A stretch of DNA of 64,000 nt from Mycobacterium sp. GA-1285 (GCF_001499905.1 NZ_LQIS01000053.1:124001-188000); one strand, 5' to 3'. Counted from the stretch's first letter, positions 24,560 to 33,816 are shown. Notes: generated by a model not told the origin, from the letters alone. Numbers and translations are program-made.

Positions 24560-25582
24560 TCAGGTCGCGCTGCGCTCGTCAGTTCCCATCGCGTCGAGCA
24601 CCGCGACCCGGGTGTCGGCCGGCCCTGAGATCGTGCCTGCGGTGATCCCCGCCCGCAGCAGTCTGCGCAGGTACTCCTGGTCGTAGGCGGCCGGTTCGGT
24701 GCCGTCGATGAACTTCTCCACCACTTGAATGAAACGCTCCGGGTCGTCGTGGAACGGGAAATGGCCGGATCTGTCGAAGATTTCCAACTGCGATCCCGGC
24801 ATCGCGGCGTGCGCCATCCTGGCGTGGCTGACGGGGATCACGGCGTCGCATCTGCCCCATATCAGCTGAACCGGAACCGATTGCGTCAGGTAGCAGCGGT
24901 CCAGCATGGTCACCACCTGACCGCGCCAATCGACGACAGCGCGCAACGTGCGGGCGAACGCCGAGGACGCGGTCGGTTCGGGTAGGTCGTTGAGGATGCG
25001 AAGCACCTGTGGCAGGTCGCGCCCGAGACCGGTTGAGCCGAACACACCGCCGGCGACGCGGCCCACCGCCTGCACTGCCGGCAGCACGAAAGGCAACCGC
25101 AGCAGCGCCAGCGCCTCACTGCCCATCGGAAGCGAGGCGAAGCGCAGCGCGATGTTGACGTCCTTGGTGACCCCACCGGCGCCGACCAGGATGAGCCGGT
25201 CGACCAGTTGCGGAAACTGATAAGCGAACTGCATCGCGACCCCGCCGCCGAGCGAATGGCCGATCACCGTCACGTGGTCGATGTTCAGAACGCTGAGCAT
25301 GTCTCGCATCCCGTTGGCATAGGCGGCGACCGAGTAGTCGGCGCGAGGTTTGTCGGACTTACCGTGACCCAACAGATCAGGTGCGATCACGGTGAACCGC
25401 TGCGCGAGCTTCGACTGAACCGTCTCCCACGTCGTGGAGTTGTCGCCGATCCCGTGGATCAGCAGGATCGCGGGCCCCGAACCGGCCACCCGGTACGCGC
25501 GCCGGTAACCGTGAATGGTGCGGAACTGAAGGACGGGTGTCAGGTCCCGTACGGGCCGAAGGTTCGGCTTTCGCGGCGCCAT
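24560..25582 (-). CDS. Alpha/beta hydrolase (Rv2715-like)
   Basis: The 340-residue hydrolase has the oxyanion segment LLIHGIGDNSTTW, the nucleophile elbow GHSLGGG (Ser), an acid region WGRCDAVIPVSHA and the catalytic His in RSGHFPFHDDPERF. The N-terminal 40 residues are basic with no signal. Lipase or esterase activity is possible; substrate unknown. It follows the PAC2 gene on the same strand with a 67-bp gap. Confidence 0.9.
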   Translation of the reverse strand: MAPRKPNLRPVRDLTPVLQFRTIHGYRRAYRVAGSGPAILLIHGIGDNSTTWETVQSKLAQRFTVIAPDLLGHGKSDKPRADYSVAAYANGMRDMLSVLNIDHVTVIGHSLGGGVAMQFAYQFPQLVDRLILVGAGGVTKDVNIALRFASLPMGSEALALLRLPFVLPAVQAVGRVAGGVFGSTGLGRDLPQVLRILNDLPEPTASSAFARTLRAVVDWRGQVVTMLDRCYLTQSVPVQLIWGRCDAVIPVSHARMAHAAMPGSQLEIFDRSGHFPFHDDPERFIQVVEKFIDGTEPAAYDQEYLRRLLRAGITAGTISGPADTRVAVLDAMGTDERSAT

Positions 25583-25649
25583 TGCGCCAACTTAGCCTTC
25601 CGCCTCCGTCCACGCCCATCGAGTCGCCCACTGGCCGGGCGACTTGTCG

Positions 25650-26639
25650 TCATCCGGCGTCGTCGCCGTCCTCTGATCGGTCCTTGGACTTCTTCTCGGC
25701 CTGCTGGGCGAGGAACCGTTCGAACTCGGCGCCGAGTTCTTCGCCGCTGGGCAGGTTCTCGTCGCTGGCCAGCAGGGACCGGTTCTCCTGCGCCGCAACG
25801 TAGGCGTCGTACTGGCGTTCCAGGGCGGCGACCACCTGGGCCACCTCGGTGCTCTGCTCGACCTGCTCGTTGACCTTGGTCAGCACCTCCGCGCCGGCCG
25901 CTACCAGCGCCTCGAGCGGAATCTCCAGCGACGCGTTCCTGGCGACCTCGGCCAACAACGCCTCGGCCGCCGCGGGATAGTCGGTCTGGGCCAGGTAGTG
26001 CGGAACGTGGACGGTGAAGCCGACCGCCTCGTACCCGTGCTGCGACATCCGGAACTCGAGCAGGTTCGACACGCTCGCCGGGACCTGCACCTCGCCGATC
26101 CACGGCTGGTGGTCGGCGATCAGTTCCTTGTCGCTCGAGTGTGCGGTCATCGTGATGGGGCGGGTGTGTGGCACCGCCATGGGGATGGTTCCCAGCCCCA
26201 CGACGCGGCGTACATCGAGCCGTTCGGCCAGCAGCCGCACTGCGGTGATGAACCGCTCCCAGCGCAGGTCCGGTTCCAGGCCCGCGAGAAGCAGGAACGG
26301 GGTTCCGACGCTGTCACGCATCGCGTACAGGTTGAGTTCCGGATCCTCGTAGTGGGTGAAATGGTCGGTCTTGAACGTCATCAACGGCCGCCGGGACCGG
26401 TAGTCCAGCAGCTCGTCGATCGCGAACGACGCCACCAACTCCGTGTCGAGCGTGTCCTTCAGGTGCTGGGCGGCCAGCCGGATCGCGTGCCCGGCGTCGG
26501 AGAATCCTTGTAGGGCGTGGATCAGCACCGGCCCTCGGCCGTCCTTGGAGGACAGTTGGGGTGCGGGGAACTCCAACTCGTACATGCCCGACTGTTCCGG
26601 CTGGTAGTGCTGTTCCGGATTACCGGCGTTGTCAGCCAT
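25650..26639 (-). CDS. PAC2-family protein (Rv2714-like)
   Basis: The 329-residue protein is of the PAC2 (proteasome assembly chaperone-like) family: PVLIHALQGFSDAGHAIRLAAQHL near the N-terminus, LLLAGLEPDLRWERF in the middle and GFTVHVPHYLAQTDYPAAAEALL toward the end. The last 70 residues form an acidic helix. Actinobacterial role unknown. The ATG at 26639 is preceded by AAGGAGGCGAGG, a strong site; an upstream in-frame GTG/ATG extension is not conserved. Confidence 0.88.
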   Translation of the reverse strand: MADNAGNPEQHYQPEQSGMYELEFPAPQLSSKDGRGPVLIHALQGFSDAGHAIRLAAQHLKDTLDTELVASFAIDELLDYRSRRPLMTFKTDHFTHYEDPELNLYAMRDSVGTPFLLLAGLEPDLRWERFITAVRLLAERLDVRRVVGLGTIPMAVPHTRPITMTAHSSDKELIADHQPWIGEVQVPASVSNLLEFRMSQHGYEAVGFTVHVPHYLAQTDYPAAAEALLAEVARNASLEIPLEALVAAGAEVLTKVNEQVEQSTEVAQVVAALERQYDAYVAAQENRSLLASDENLPSGEELGAEFERFLAQQAEKKSKDRSEDGDDAG

Positions 26640-26783
26640 GAACCTCGCCTCCTTGCGGTGGTGCCCAACCGTTAACGTCTTCGTACAGTGACAACTAGTC
26701 TCGCGCACGTTGCGTTCCCGCTGGCGGGCATCCCATGCCCGGAGCGGTGGAGACGTTTGCGGCGGGCCGGCGCTCCCGGTCGG

Positions 26784-28190
26784 CTAGCCGCGGAACTGGT
26801 TGAGCGCCCGTAGCTTGTTCATCACGTCCAGCGCCGCGACCTTGTAGGCCTCAGAAAAGGTGGGGTAGTTGAACACGGCGTCGACGAGGTAGTCGACGGT
26901 TCCTCCGCAGCCCATCACGGCCTGGCCGATGTGCACCATCTCGGTGGCGCTGGTACCGAAGATGTGCACACCGAGCAACCGCCGATCGTCGGTCGACACC
27001 AGCAGCTTGAGCATGCCGTACGAATCCCCGGCGATCTGTCCCCTGGCCAATTCCCGGTAGCGCGACACCCCGACCTCGTAGGGGACCGCGTCACGGGTCA
27101 GTTCGACCTCGGTCGCGCCGATGTAGGACACCTCCGGGATCGAGTAGATGCCGATCGGCTGGAGCTCGGTGATGCCCTGGGTCGGCTCTCCGAAGGCGTA
27201 GTAGGCCGCCAGCCGACCCTGTTCCATCGAGGTTGCGGCCAGCGCCGGGAAGCCGATCACGTCGCCGACGGCGTAGATGTGGTCGACCTTGGTCTGGAAA
27301 TGATCGTCGACGAGGATGCGGCCCCGGCTGTCGGTCTCCAGCCCCGCGTTCGCCAGGTCGAGGTGGTCGGTTTGGCCCTGCCGCCCGGCCGAGTACATAA
27401 CCGTTTCGGCGGGGATCTGCTTCCCGCTGGCCAAGGTGGTCACCGTGCCCGCGGATCCGACGTCGACAGCGGTCACCTCCTCGCCAAATCGGAACGTCAC
27501 CGCCAGGTCGCGAAGATGGAACTTCAACGACTCGACGATCTCCGGGTCGCAGAAGTCCAGCATGGTCTCGCGCTTCTCCACCACGGTGACTTTGGTGCCC
27601 AGCGCGGCGAACATCGAGGCGTACTCGATGCCGATCACGCCCGCGCCGACCACGACCATCGACGACGGCAGCGACTTGAGATCGAGGATCCCGTCGGAGT
27701 CCAGCACGCGGTCCTCGTCGAACTCGACGCCCGCGGGGCGGGCCGGTTTAGTACCCGTGGCGATCACGATGTAGTCGCCGCTGACCGTGGTGCGTTCGCC
27801 GCGGGTGGGTTCCTCGACCAGCACGGTGTGTGCGTCTATGAACCTGCAGTGGCCCTGGATGAGGTCAATGCGGTTGCGTATCAACTGGGATCGGACGACG
27901 TCCTGCTCCTTGCCGATCACGTGGCTCGTGCGCGCCAGCAGGTCGGCGGGCGTGATTTTCTCCTTCACCCGGTAGCTGGCACCGTACAGCTCGCGCTGGC
28001 TCATGCCGGTGAGGTAGACAACGGCCTCCCGAAGCGTCTTGGAGGGGATGGTCCCAGTGTTCACGCAAACCCCACCGAGCATGCGTCCCCGCTCGACGAC
28101 CGCCACCGTCTTCCCGAGCTTCGCCGCAGCGATCGCCGCTCTCTGCCCACCTGGTCCTGAACCGATGACCACGAGGTCGTACTCGAGCAT
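26784..28190 (-). CDS. sthA: Soluble NAD(P) transhydrogenase SthA
   Basis: The 468-residue flavoprotein has the FAD-binding motif VVIGSGPGGQRAAIAAAKLGK at the N-terminus, GGVCVNTGTIPSKTLRE where dehydrogenases of the family have the redox disulfide (here only one Cys, as in transhydrogenases), and the NAD(P) motif VVVGAGVIGIEYASMFAALG near 185. It moves reducing equivalents between NADPH and NAD. The start MLEYD at 28190 gives the usual length; MASM at 28199 is in frame. Divergent from the DUF4192 gene. Confidence 0.95.
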   Translation of the reverse strand: MLEYDLVVIGSGPGGQRAAIAAAKLGKTVAVVERGRMLGGVCVNTGTIPSKTLREAVVYLTGMSQRELYGASYRVKEKITPADLLARTSHVIGKEQDVVRSQLIRNRIDLIQGHCRFIDAHTVLVEEPTRGERTTVSGDYIVIATGTKPARPAGVEFDEDRVLDSDGILDLKSLPSSMVVVGAGVIGIEYASMFAALGTKVTVVEKRETMLDFCDPEIVESLKFHLRDLAVTFRFGEEVTAVDVGSAGTVTTLASGKQIPAETVMYSAGRQGQTDHLDLANAGLETDSRGRILVDDHFQTKVDHIYAVGDVIGFPALAATSMEQGRLAAYYAFGEPTQGITELQPIGIYSIPEVSYIGATEVELTRDAVPYEVGVSRYRELARGQIAGDSYGMLKLLVSTDDRRLLGVHIFGTSATEMVHIGQAVMGCGGTVDYLVDAVFNYPTFSEAYKVAALDVMNKLRALNQFRG

Positions 28191-28352
28191 GGAAGCCATG
28201 GCAACAAGGTCTACGCCGGTTGCGCGAATTCTGCACGCCGACTGGCCTCAACCGACGCTGAATTGATCCCCAATCTCGGATTGATCCACAGTGGCGGCGG
28301 CCACGGGCGTCTACGGGCGGCAGCCGTCGGAGGCGGCAGGGAAGGTCAGCCC

Positions 28353-29393
28353 ATGACGACCTCACCATCACCCGATTTCCACCTCGACCGCCCGGCGGTG
28401 CTCATCGCCGCCCTGCCCGCCGTGCTGGGCTTCGTCCCCGAGAAATCCCTCGTGCTCGTGACCGTGGACCGCGGTGCGATGGGATGCGTCATGCGGGTGG
28501 ACCTCTCCGACGAGCTGTCCGATTCGGTCGAGCACGTAGCCGAGGTGGCCGCGGCGGCGCGGCCCGACGCGGCGATCGCCGTCATCGTGGACGAGGACGG
28601 CGCGGGCTGTCGGCTCTGCAATGACGAATATCGCGAGTTGGCCGCCATGTTGGCGTCCACCCTGGACGACCAGGGGATCGAACTGCTCGCCGTGCATGTC
28701 GTCGACCGGATCGCGGCGGGCGGCCGGTGGCACTGCGCCGACGGGTGCGGCGCGTCAGGCACCGTGGACGATCCGTCCGCGTCGCCGCTCGCGATGGCCG
28801 CCGTGCTGGACGGGCGCCGGCTCTATGCCCGACGCGCCGAACTGCAGGATGTCATCGCGGTCACCGATACTGTCCGTGCGCAAGCGTTGGCCGGCCTCAT
28901 CCAGGACGCGCGAGCGGGCCGATCGGATGCCGAGGCGTGCCGCGATATCGAGGCAGTTATCGCGGCGGCCGCGCGGTTGTCCGACGGTGAGGACCTGTCC
29001 GACGAGATGCTGGCTCGGATCGCTGCTGCCCTGACCGATCTGCAGGTTCGCGACACGCTGTATGCGCTCGCGGTCGGTGAGCGCGCGGCTCAGGCCGAGT
29101 CGCTGTGGGCGGAGTTGTCGCGGCGCCTGCCCGAGCCGTGGCGGGCCGAAGCGCTGGTGCTGTTGGCGTTCTCGGCCTACGCGCGCGGTGACGGTCCGTT
29201 GGCCGGGGTTTCGCTGGAGGCGGCGCTGCGCTGCGACGGCACACATCGGATGGCCGGCATGCTGGACACCGCGCTGCAGTCCGGTCTGCGTCCGGAACGA
29301 ATTCGTGAGTTGGCCGCGACCGGCTACCGGTTGGCCGACCAGCTGGGGGTCCGGTTACCGCCCAGGCAGACGTTCGGGAAACGGGCCGGTTGA
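28353..29393 (+). CDS. DUF4192-domain protein (Rv2712c-like)
   Basis: The 346-residue protein begins LDRPAVLIAALPAVLGFVPEKSLVLVTVDRG, the DUF4192 signature, with C-terminal segments LVLLAFSAYARGDGPLAGVSLEAAL and RLPPRQTFGKRAG also typical. No catalytic motif; function unknown. The ATG at 28353 is preceded by AGGGAAGG. Its stop lies inside a hairpin shared with ideR. Confidence 0.87.
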   Translation: MTTSPSPDFHLDRPAVLIAALPAVLGFVPEKSLVLVTVDRGAMGCVMRVDLSDELSDSVEHVAEVAAAARPDAAIAVIVDEDGAGCRLCNDEYRELAAMLASTLDDQGIELLAVHVVDRIAAGGRWHCADGCGASGTVDDPSASPLAMAAVLDGRRLYARRAELQDVIAVTDTVRAQALAGLIQDARAGRSDAEACRDIEAVIAAAARLSDGEDLSDEMLARIAAALTDLQVRDTLYALAVGERAAQAESLWAELSRRLPEPWRAEALVLLAFSAYARGDGPLAGVSLEAALRCDGTHRMAGMLDTALQSGLRPERIRELAATGYRLADQLGVRLPPRQTFGKRAG

Positions 29394-29423
29394 CCCGCTG
29401 AGCACCGGGCCCGCTCCGGGTCA
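29391..29423. terminator. Inverted repeat spanning the stop codons of DUF4192 gene and ideR
   Basis: TGACCCG (29391-29397) and CGGGTCA (29417-29423) are exact inverted copies around a 19-base loop that itself holds GGGCCC. The arms contain the two convergent stop codons. A bidirectional terminator is plausible. Confidence 0.4.
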
Positions 29424-30116
29424 GACCTTCTCGACCTTGACGGCGTGAGCCATGTGGTGGGGCAGCTCGACCTGTTCGTGGCCGGGGATCACGATCATCA
29501 CCCCGCCGTGGTCGTTGGTCTGCACGGTCACGCGGGCGTTGGGTACCACCCCCGCGTCCTTCAGCCTGCTGATCAGGTCGGCGTCGCCTTGTACGTGCTC
29601 GGTCAGTTGCCGCACCACGACCGCGACGGGCATTCCGGCGGGCAGCTCGGTCAGCCGCACGAGGTTCATCCGGCCGCCCTCCGGCGTCGTGCTGATCAGG
29701 CCAAGCTCCGAGAGACCGGGGATCGGGTTACCGAAAGGCGAGGTGGTGGGATTGTTGAGAACCTGGACGAGTCGACGCTCGACGTCCTCGCTCATCACGT
29801 GTTCCCAGCGGCAGGCTTCGGCGTGCACCTCCTCCCACGGCAGGCCGATGACGTCAACCAGCAACCTCTCCGCGAGGCGGTGCTTGCGCATCACGGCCAC
29901 GGCGAGGGCACGACCCTTATCGGTGAGCTCGAGGTGGCGATCGCCTGCGACATGAAGCAGGCCGTCCCGTTCCATCCGGGACACCGTCTGGCTGACAGTG
30001 GGGCCACTCTGATCGAGACGTTCTGCGATGCGTGCACGCAGGGGCACCACGCCCTCTTCCTCGAGGTCGTAGATCGTCCGCAGGTACATCTCAGTGGTGT
30101 CGACCAGATCATTCAT
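29421..30116 (-). CDS. ideR: Iron-dependent repressor IdeR
   Basis: The 231-residue DtxR-family regulator has an N-terminal winged helix (TTEMYLRTIYDLEEEGVVPLRARIAERLDQSGPTVSQTVSRMERDGL), a metal-binding and dimer domain with EACRWEHVMSEDVERRL (metal ligands around Cys/Glu/His) and a C-terminal SH3-like domain from about 145. With Fe2+ it represses siderophore genes and activates iron storage. ATG at 30116. Downstream of sigB on the same strand, separated by a strong hairpin. Confidence 0.97.
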   Translation of the reverse strand: MNDLVDTTEMYLRTIYDLEEEGVVPLRARIAERLDQSGPTVSQTVSRMERDGLLHVAGDRHLELTDKGRALAVAVMRKHRLAERLLVDVIGLPWEEVHAEACRWEHVMSEDVERRLVQVLNNPTTSPFGNPIPGLSELGLISTTPEGGRMNLVRLTELPAGMPVAVVVRQLTEHVQGDADLISRLKDAGVVPNARVTVQTNDHGGVMIVIPGHEQVELPHHMAHAVKVEKV

Positions 30117-30207
30117 TGCGCTAACCCTCCGTCAGGGGTCGAGTCTACCGGCTGGACGGCCTGAACTGCGTTGTTACGTCTGCGACACCGGCACGCCCGA
30201 TACGACG

Positions 30208-30238
30208 CGATCCCCGCCGACCGAAGCGGCGGGGATCG
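30208..30238 (-). terminator. Intrinsic terminator-like hairpin after sigB
   Basis: CGATCCCCGCCG (30208-30219) and CGGCGGGGATCG (30227-30238) form a perfect 12-bp stem with a 7-base loop, 15 bp past the sigB stop. It separates sigB from ideR. There is no T-tract. Confidence 0.75.
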
Positions 30239-30252
30239 TCATCGGGGGGCGT

Positions 30253-31212
30253 TTAGCTGGCGTACGAGCGGAGGCGATCCGCGCGTTCGCCGTTGCGGAG
30301 CTTGGCCATGACCTCTCGCTCGATCTGGCGAACCCGCTCGCGGGAGAGCCCGAACAGCTTGCCGATCTGGTCGAGGGTGCGGGGCTGGCCGTCGTCGAGT
30401 CCGAACCGCAGCCGGATCACCTGCTGTTCGCGTTCATCGAGCGTGGCGAGCACGTGCCGGATGTCGGTGTGCAGAAGCTCGGAGATCACCGCGTTCTCGG
30501 CCGACATCGCCTCGGCATCCTCGATGAAGTCGCCGAGCGGCGCCTCCTCGTCGCTGCCCACCGGCATGTCGAGGCTGACCGGATCGCGGCTGTGCTCGAG
30601 TAGATCGGTGATCTTCTCCACCGGGATTCCGGACTCGGCCGCAAGTTCTTCGTCCGTGGCTTCGCGGCCAAGGTTCTGGTGCATCTCACGCTTGATCCGA
30701 GCCAACTTGTTGACCTGCTCGACGAGGTGCACCGGCAGCCGGATCGTGCGGCTCTGGTCAGCCATACCGCGGGTGATGGCCTGGCGGATCCACCACGTGG
30801 CGTACGTCGAGAACTTGAAACCCTTGGTGTAGTCGAACTTTTCCATCGCCCGAATCAGGCCCAGGTTGCCTTCCTGGATCAGGTCCAGCAGCGGCATCCC
30901 GCGGCCGGTGTAGCGCTTCGCCAGCGACACCACCAGGCGCAGGTTCGCTTCGAGAAGGTGGCGTCGCGCGGCCTCACCGTCGCGGACCACCGCGGCAAGA
31001 TCACGTTTGCGGTTCTCGCCCAAGCGCTTCCGCGTTTCGAGCACGTGCTTGGCATATAGCCCGGCCTCGATGCGCTTTGCGAGTTCGACCTCATCGGCGG
31101 CGTTGAGCAAGGCAGTTTTGCCAATACCATTGAGATACACGCGTACGAGGTCAGCCGCTGGACTCTGGGCGTCCAGGTCCTGGTCGACGCGGATGGTGCT
31201 GGCATTTGCCAT
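30253..31212 (-). CDS. sigB: Group 2 sigma factor SigB
   Basis: The 319-residue sigma factor closely resembles SigA from region 1.2 on but lacks its long N-terminus. Region 1.2: DLVRVYLNGIGKTALLNAADEVELAKRIEAGL. Region 2: HLLEANLRLVVSLAKRYTGRG ... GLIRAMEKFDYTKGFKFSTYATWWIRQAI. Region 4: LRFGLDDGQPRTLDQIGKLFGLSRERVRQIE. It directs general stress and stationary-phase transcription. The ATG at 31212 is preceded by AGGAGG. An extracytoplasmic-sigma-type promoter lies 40-65 bp upstream. Confidence 0.97.
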   Translation of the reverse strand: MANASTIRVDQDLDAQSPAADLVRVYLNGIGKTALLNAADEVELAKRIEAGLYAKHVLETRKRLGENRKRDLAAVVRDGEAARRHLLEANLRLVVSLAKRYTGRGMPLLDLIQEGNLGLIRAMEKFDYTKGFKFSTYATWWIRQAITRGMADQSRTIRLPVHLVEQVNKLARIKREMHQNLGREATDEELAAESGIPVEKITDLLEHSRDPVSLDMPVGSDEEAPLGDFIEDAEAMSAENAVISELLHTDIRHVLATLDEREQQVIRLRFGLDDGQPRTLDQIGKLFGLSRERVRQIEREVMAKLRNGERADRLRSYAS

Positions 31213-31249
31213 GACGGCCTCCTGATCAAGTCGAACTGTCATGAGCTAC

Positions 31250-31276
31250 AACGCCCACGAGGTCCAAAGAGTTCCC
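31250..31276 (-). promoter_or_regulatory. Candidate SigE/SigH-type promoter of sigB
   Basis: On the minus strand GGGAAC (31276-31271) is followed after 18 bases by GTTG (from 31252), resembling the GGAAC...GTT promoters used by SigE and SigH, which drive sigB in M. tuberculosis. The distance to the sigB ATG is about 40 bp. Confidence 0.55.
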
Positions 31277-31359
31277 AGCCATCGGCTGGTTCACACCTTC
31301 TGATCAGCGGTTTTTCGGAGCCGACCTGAGAATGTCCTTAGAAAAGGGCTAGAAGCGCC

Positions 31360-31761
31360 TCAGCTGGGAACATCGCCGTTCGAGCCACGTCCCTCCCGTT
31401 GCGGCGGTGCCACGATGTGCTGTTCCAGCGCCGGCCGTTCGGCAGTCGGGACTTCGGGCGAGTGCCGACGTTTGTCGTAGCGACGCGGCTCCTCCGGGCG
31501 GCGCGGCGGGCGGTCGTTGGCGATGAGAACGGCGATCCATGGCAACGGAATCGAGCCGACCAGAATCGCCAGCGAGATCAAGCCGTTGTGCCAAATGCCG
31601 TAGGCGATCGCGGCGAATACGAGCGCCGGAATACGAAACGACATGAGGGTCAGGTACTTGCGAACCCGTTGGCGGTGCTGTTCCTCGTAGGCGGGGGCGG
31701 CGCGAGTGATCAAGACGGGCCGGCCGTCGTCGTCGAAACTCAGCTCGCGGCTTTGTTTCAT
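31360..31761 (-). CDS. DUF3099 membrane protein (Rv2709-like)
   Basis: The 133-residue protein has an N-terminal LITRAAPAYEEQHRQRVRKYL segment typical of DUF3099, two membrane helices (about 38-55 and 60-80) and a charged C-terminal tail. Function unknown. The ATG at 31761 is preceded by AAAGGG; ATG 31779 is an alternative. Divergent from the DUF3039 gene, upstream of sigB. Confidence 0.8.
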   Translation of the reverse strand: MKQSRELSFDDDGRPVLITRAAPAYEEQHRQRVRKYLTLMSFRIPALVFAAIAYGIWHNGLISLAILVGSIPLPWIAVLIANDRPPRRPEEPRRYDKRRHSPEVPTAERPALEQHIVAPPQREGRGSNGDVPS

Positions 31762-31818
31762 CCCTTTACTGTCCCACATTGTGGCTCCGCTGTACGGGTC
31801 GGTTTTCTTACGGGCAAA

Positions 31819-32064
31819 ATGGTTGTCATGCAAACCCAGACGATCGAGCGCACCGACACCGACGAACGCGTCGACGACGGGACTGACAGCGATACCCCGA
31901 AGTTCTTCCACTATGTCAAGAAGGACAAGATCGCCGAGAGCGCCGTCATGGGGACCCACGTCGTCGCACTGTGCGGCGAAGTTTTCCCCGTGACCAAGTC
32001 GGCCAAGCCCGGCTCGCCGGTGTGCCCGGAGTGCAAGCGGATCTACGAGAAGCTCAAGAAGTAG
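31819..32064 (+). CDS. DUF3039 small cysteine protein (Rv2708c-like)
   Basis: The 81-residue soluble protein has an acidic N-terminus, then KFFHYVKKDKIAESAVMGTHVVALCGEVF and CPECKRIYEKL. One Cys plus a CxxC pair suggests a metal site or redox role. Strongly conserved across actinobacteria, function unknown. Start ATG 31819 or 31828. The last 11 bp overlap the end of the convergent BrkB gene. Confidence 0.85.
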   Translation: MVVMQTQTIERTDTDERVDDGTDSDTPKFFHYVKKDKIAESAVMGTHVVALCGEVFPVTKSAKPGSPVCPECKRIYEKLKK

Positions 32065-33061
32065 CCGGGTCGGCCGCCGCCCCCGGCGGGGACGCTGGAG
32101 CGGCTGTCGCTGCTTCCTCGGCCGGGACGCCGTTGAGTGACTCGGCTTTCCCCCTCAACCACCACCGAAGCCGCTTGGCATGCGTGTCCGCCGCCGGCCA
32201 CTCCTCCTGGATCGCTGCGTTGAGTTCGGCGCCGATCATGATCGCGAAGCCGAGGAAGAACGCGAACAATAAGAAGGCGATCGGCGTCGCCAACGCGCCG
32301 TACGTGTAGCCGGTCGCGGTGATCCACGTCAGGTAGAAGCGCAAACCGAACGTCGCCAACAGGAACACGGCGGTGGCCAGGATCGAGCCCAGGAGCAACC
32401 GGTGCGACGGCAACGGCTTGGGCAGCGAGACCCGGTAGAGAAAGTTGACGGACACGATCAGCGCGACGATCAGCACGGGGTAATAGCCGAACCGCAGGAC
32501 GTGGTCCCAGCTGTCCGGAATGTACGCGGCGATCTTGCGCGGCCCCAACGCGATGAACGGCGCGGCGACGACCGCGCCGATCAACATCACCACATAGAGG
32601 CCGAGCGCGTAGAACCGTTGACGGACCGGGTGGCGCAGCGGCGTCTGGCCGTGCGCCTCGGTGATCGAGTCGACGAACGCCGAGATGGCCGACGATCCCG
32701 CCCACAGCGAAATCACGAAACCCAGCGAGACCACCTCGCCGCGGGCGCCCTGGACGATGTCGCGGACCGTCGGCTCGATGATCTCGCTCACCACGTTGGT
32801 GGAGAAGAACCGCCCAGCCGTGTCGATGATCTGGTTCTCGATCATCGGAAGGGTGTCGGGTCCGAACAGCGGAGCGATGTAGGCGAGGCTGCCGAGCATC
32901 CCCAACAGCAGCGGCGGAAGCGACAGCGCCGACCAGAACGCTGCCTGCGCGGATTCCGAAAAGATCGAGTCGTCCCAGCTCTTGGACAACGTACGCGCCA
33001 CCATGTGGCGAATATGGTGGCGCGACGGCTTCGTCGGCAGCGGCCGGGACTGGTCACTCAT
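32054..33061 (-). CDS. YihY/BrkB-family inner-membrane protein (Rv2707-like)
   Basis: The 335-residue protein has about six membrane helices. SWDDSIFSESAQAAFWSALSLPPLLLGMLGSLAYIAPLFG starts the family domain, and FVISLWAGSSAISAFVDSITEAHG and GALATPIAFLLFAFFLGFAIMIGAELNAAI are diagnostic. The cytoplasmic C-terminus is Ala/Pro-rich. Once called ribonuclease BN, but the family is now regarded as a membrane protein of unknown activity. Confidence 0.9.
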   Translation of the reverse strand: MSDQSRPLPTKPSRHHIRHMVARTLSKSWDDSIFSESAQAAFWSALSLPPLLLGMLGSLAYIAPLFGPDTLPMIENQIIDTAGRFFSTNVVSEIIEPTVRDIVQGARGEVVSLGFVISLWAGSSAISAFVDSITEAHGQTPLRHPVRQRFYALGLYVVMLIGAVVAAPFIALGPRKIAAYIPDSWDHVLRFGYYPVLIVALIVSVNFLYRVSLPKPLPSHRLLLGSILATAVFLLATFGLRFYLTWITATGYTYGALATPIAFLLFAFFLGFAIMIGAELNAAIQEEWPAADTHAKRLRWWLRGKAESLNGVPAEEAATAAPASPPGAAADPATS

Positions 33062-33125
33062 GACCAGTCCAGCATTACTGACGAAAGATGCTCGTGCCCA
33101 GAGTGGTTGTCAGCCGTGTCGGGTG

Positions 33126-33320
33126 CTATGCCTCCACCGGACTGACTTCGAGAACGGCCGCCAGCTCGATCAACTTGGCCTCGTGCTCATTGGCGTGGTG
33201 CTGGCAGAAGAGCAACTCCGAACCCGACGGGAGCTTGGCGCGTACCCGTGCCGCGGCGCCGCAACGATCGCAGCGATCAGCCCGGGTCAAAGGGGGACTG
33301 GTGAGCGTTGCGTTCGTCAT
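33126..33320 (-). CDS. DUF7455-type small zinc-finger-like protein
   Basis: The 64-residue protein contains CDRCG at about residues 17-21 and FCQHHANEH at about 38-46, a likely Cys/His metal site, and ends in a hydrophobic helix. The ATG at 33320 is preceded by GGAGGTC, a strong site that sets the start. Related tiny proteins are widespread beside sigma factor genes in actinobacteria, from memory; function unknown. Confidence 0.75.
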   Translation of the reverse strand: MTNATLTSPPLTRADRCDRCGAAARVRAKLPSGSELLFCQHHANEHEAKLIELAAVLEVSPVEA

Positions 33321-33450
33321 TGCGGACCTCCGTACTGTCGCGTGCATCTACTGTCTCAGACGTTTTGACTTTCGGCGTTGTTCCCAAAGGCTGTAGCGGT
33401 GTGTCGTGTCTCACCGTCACCTCGAGTTGCCGACACGGCAGGCTGGCGAT

Positions 33451-33816
33451 ATGTGCCCGCCACCGACCGTACTGGTCCACATGTGCAGCAAAGACGAATG
33501 GGAGGCTGCTCGAGCACGCGGCGAGCATCGCCCCGATTCGTTGACCGCAAGCGGCTTCGTTCACCTGTCGACACCCGAGCAGGTGCACCTGCCGGCCAAC
33601 CGGCTCTACGCCGGTCGTACCGACCTGGTACTGCTCCACATCGATGCCGCACGACTATCCTCTCCGGTTCGCTGGGAAGCCGGTCTGCCGGCTGATCCAG
33701 TGGGGATGGAGTTCCCACATCTCTACGGCCCTTTGCCAGTCGCAGCTGTGATCCGCGTCACGTCCTATCGCCCGGGCGCGGACGGCCGGTTCGCCCCACT
33801 GGCGCCCTCCTCGTAG
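33451..33816 (+). CDS. DUF952 protein
   Basis: The 121-residue protein includes LVHMCSKDEWEAARARGEH, SGFVHLSTPEQVHLPANRLYAG, DLVLLHIDAARL and EFPHLYGPLPVAAVIRV, the motifs of DUF952. The fold resembles ADP-ribosyltransferase-like small domains, and the conserved HLS and H residues may be catalytic; function unknown. The ATG at 33451 opens the conserved part. Confidence 0.8.
   Translation: MCPPPTVLVHMCSKDEWEAARARGEHRPDSLTASGFVHLSTPEQVHLPANRLYAGRTDLVLLHIDAARLSSPVRWEAGLPADPVGMEFPHLYGPLPVAAVIRVTSYRPGADGRFAPLAPSS

Noticed and set aside
26681..26700. TTGTCACTG on the minus strand upstream of the PAC2 gene as a PafBC promoter
   Set aside because: It differs at the important R-G position, and no TANNNT lies 8 bases further.
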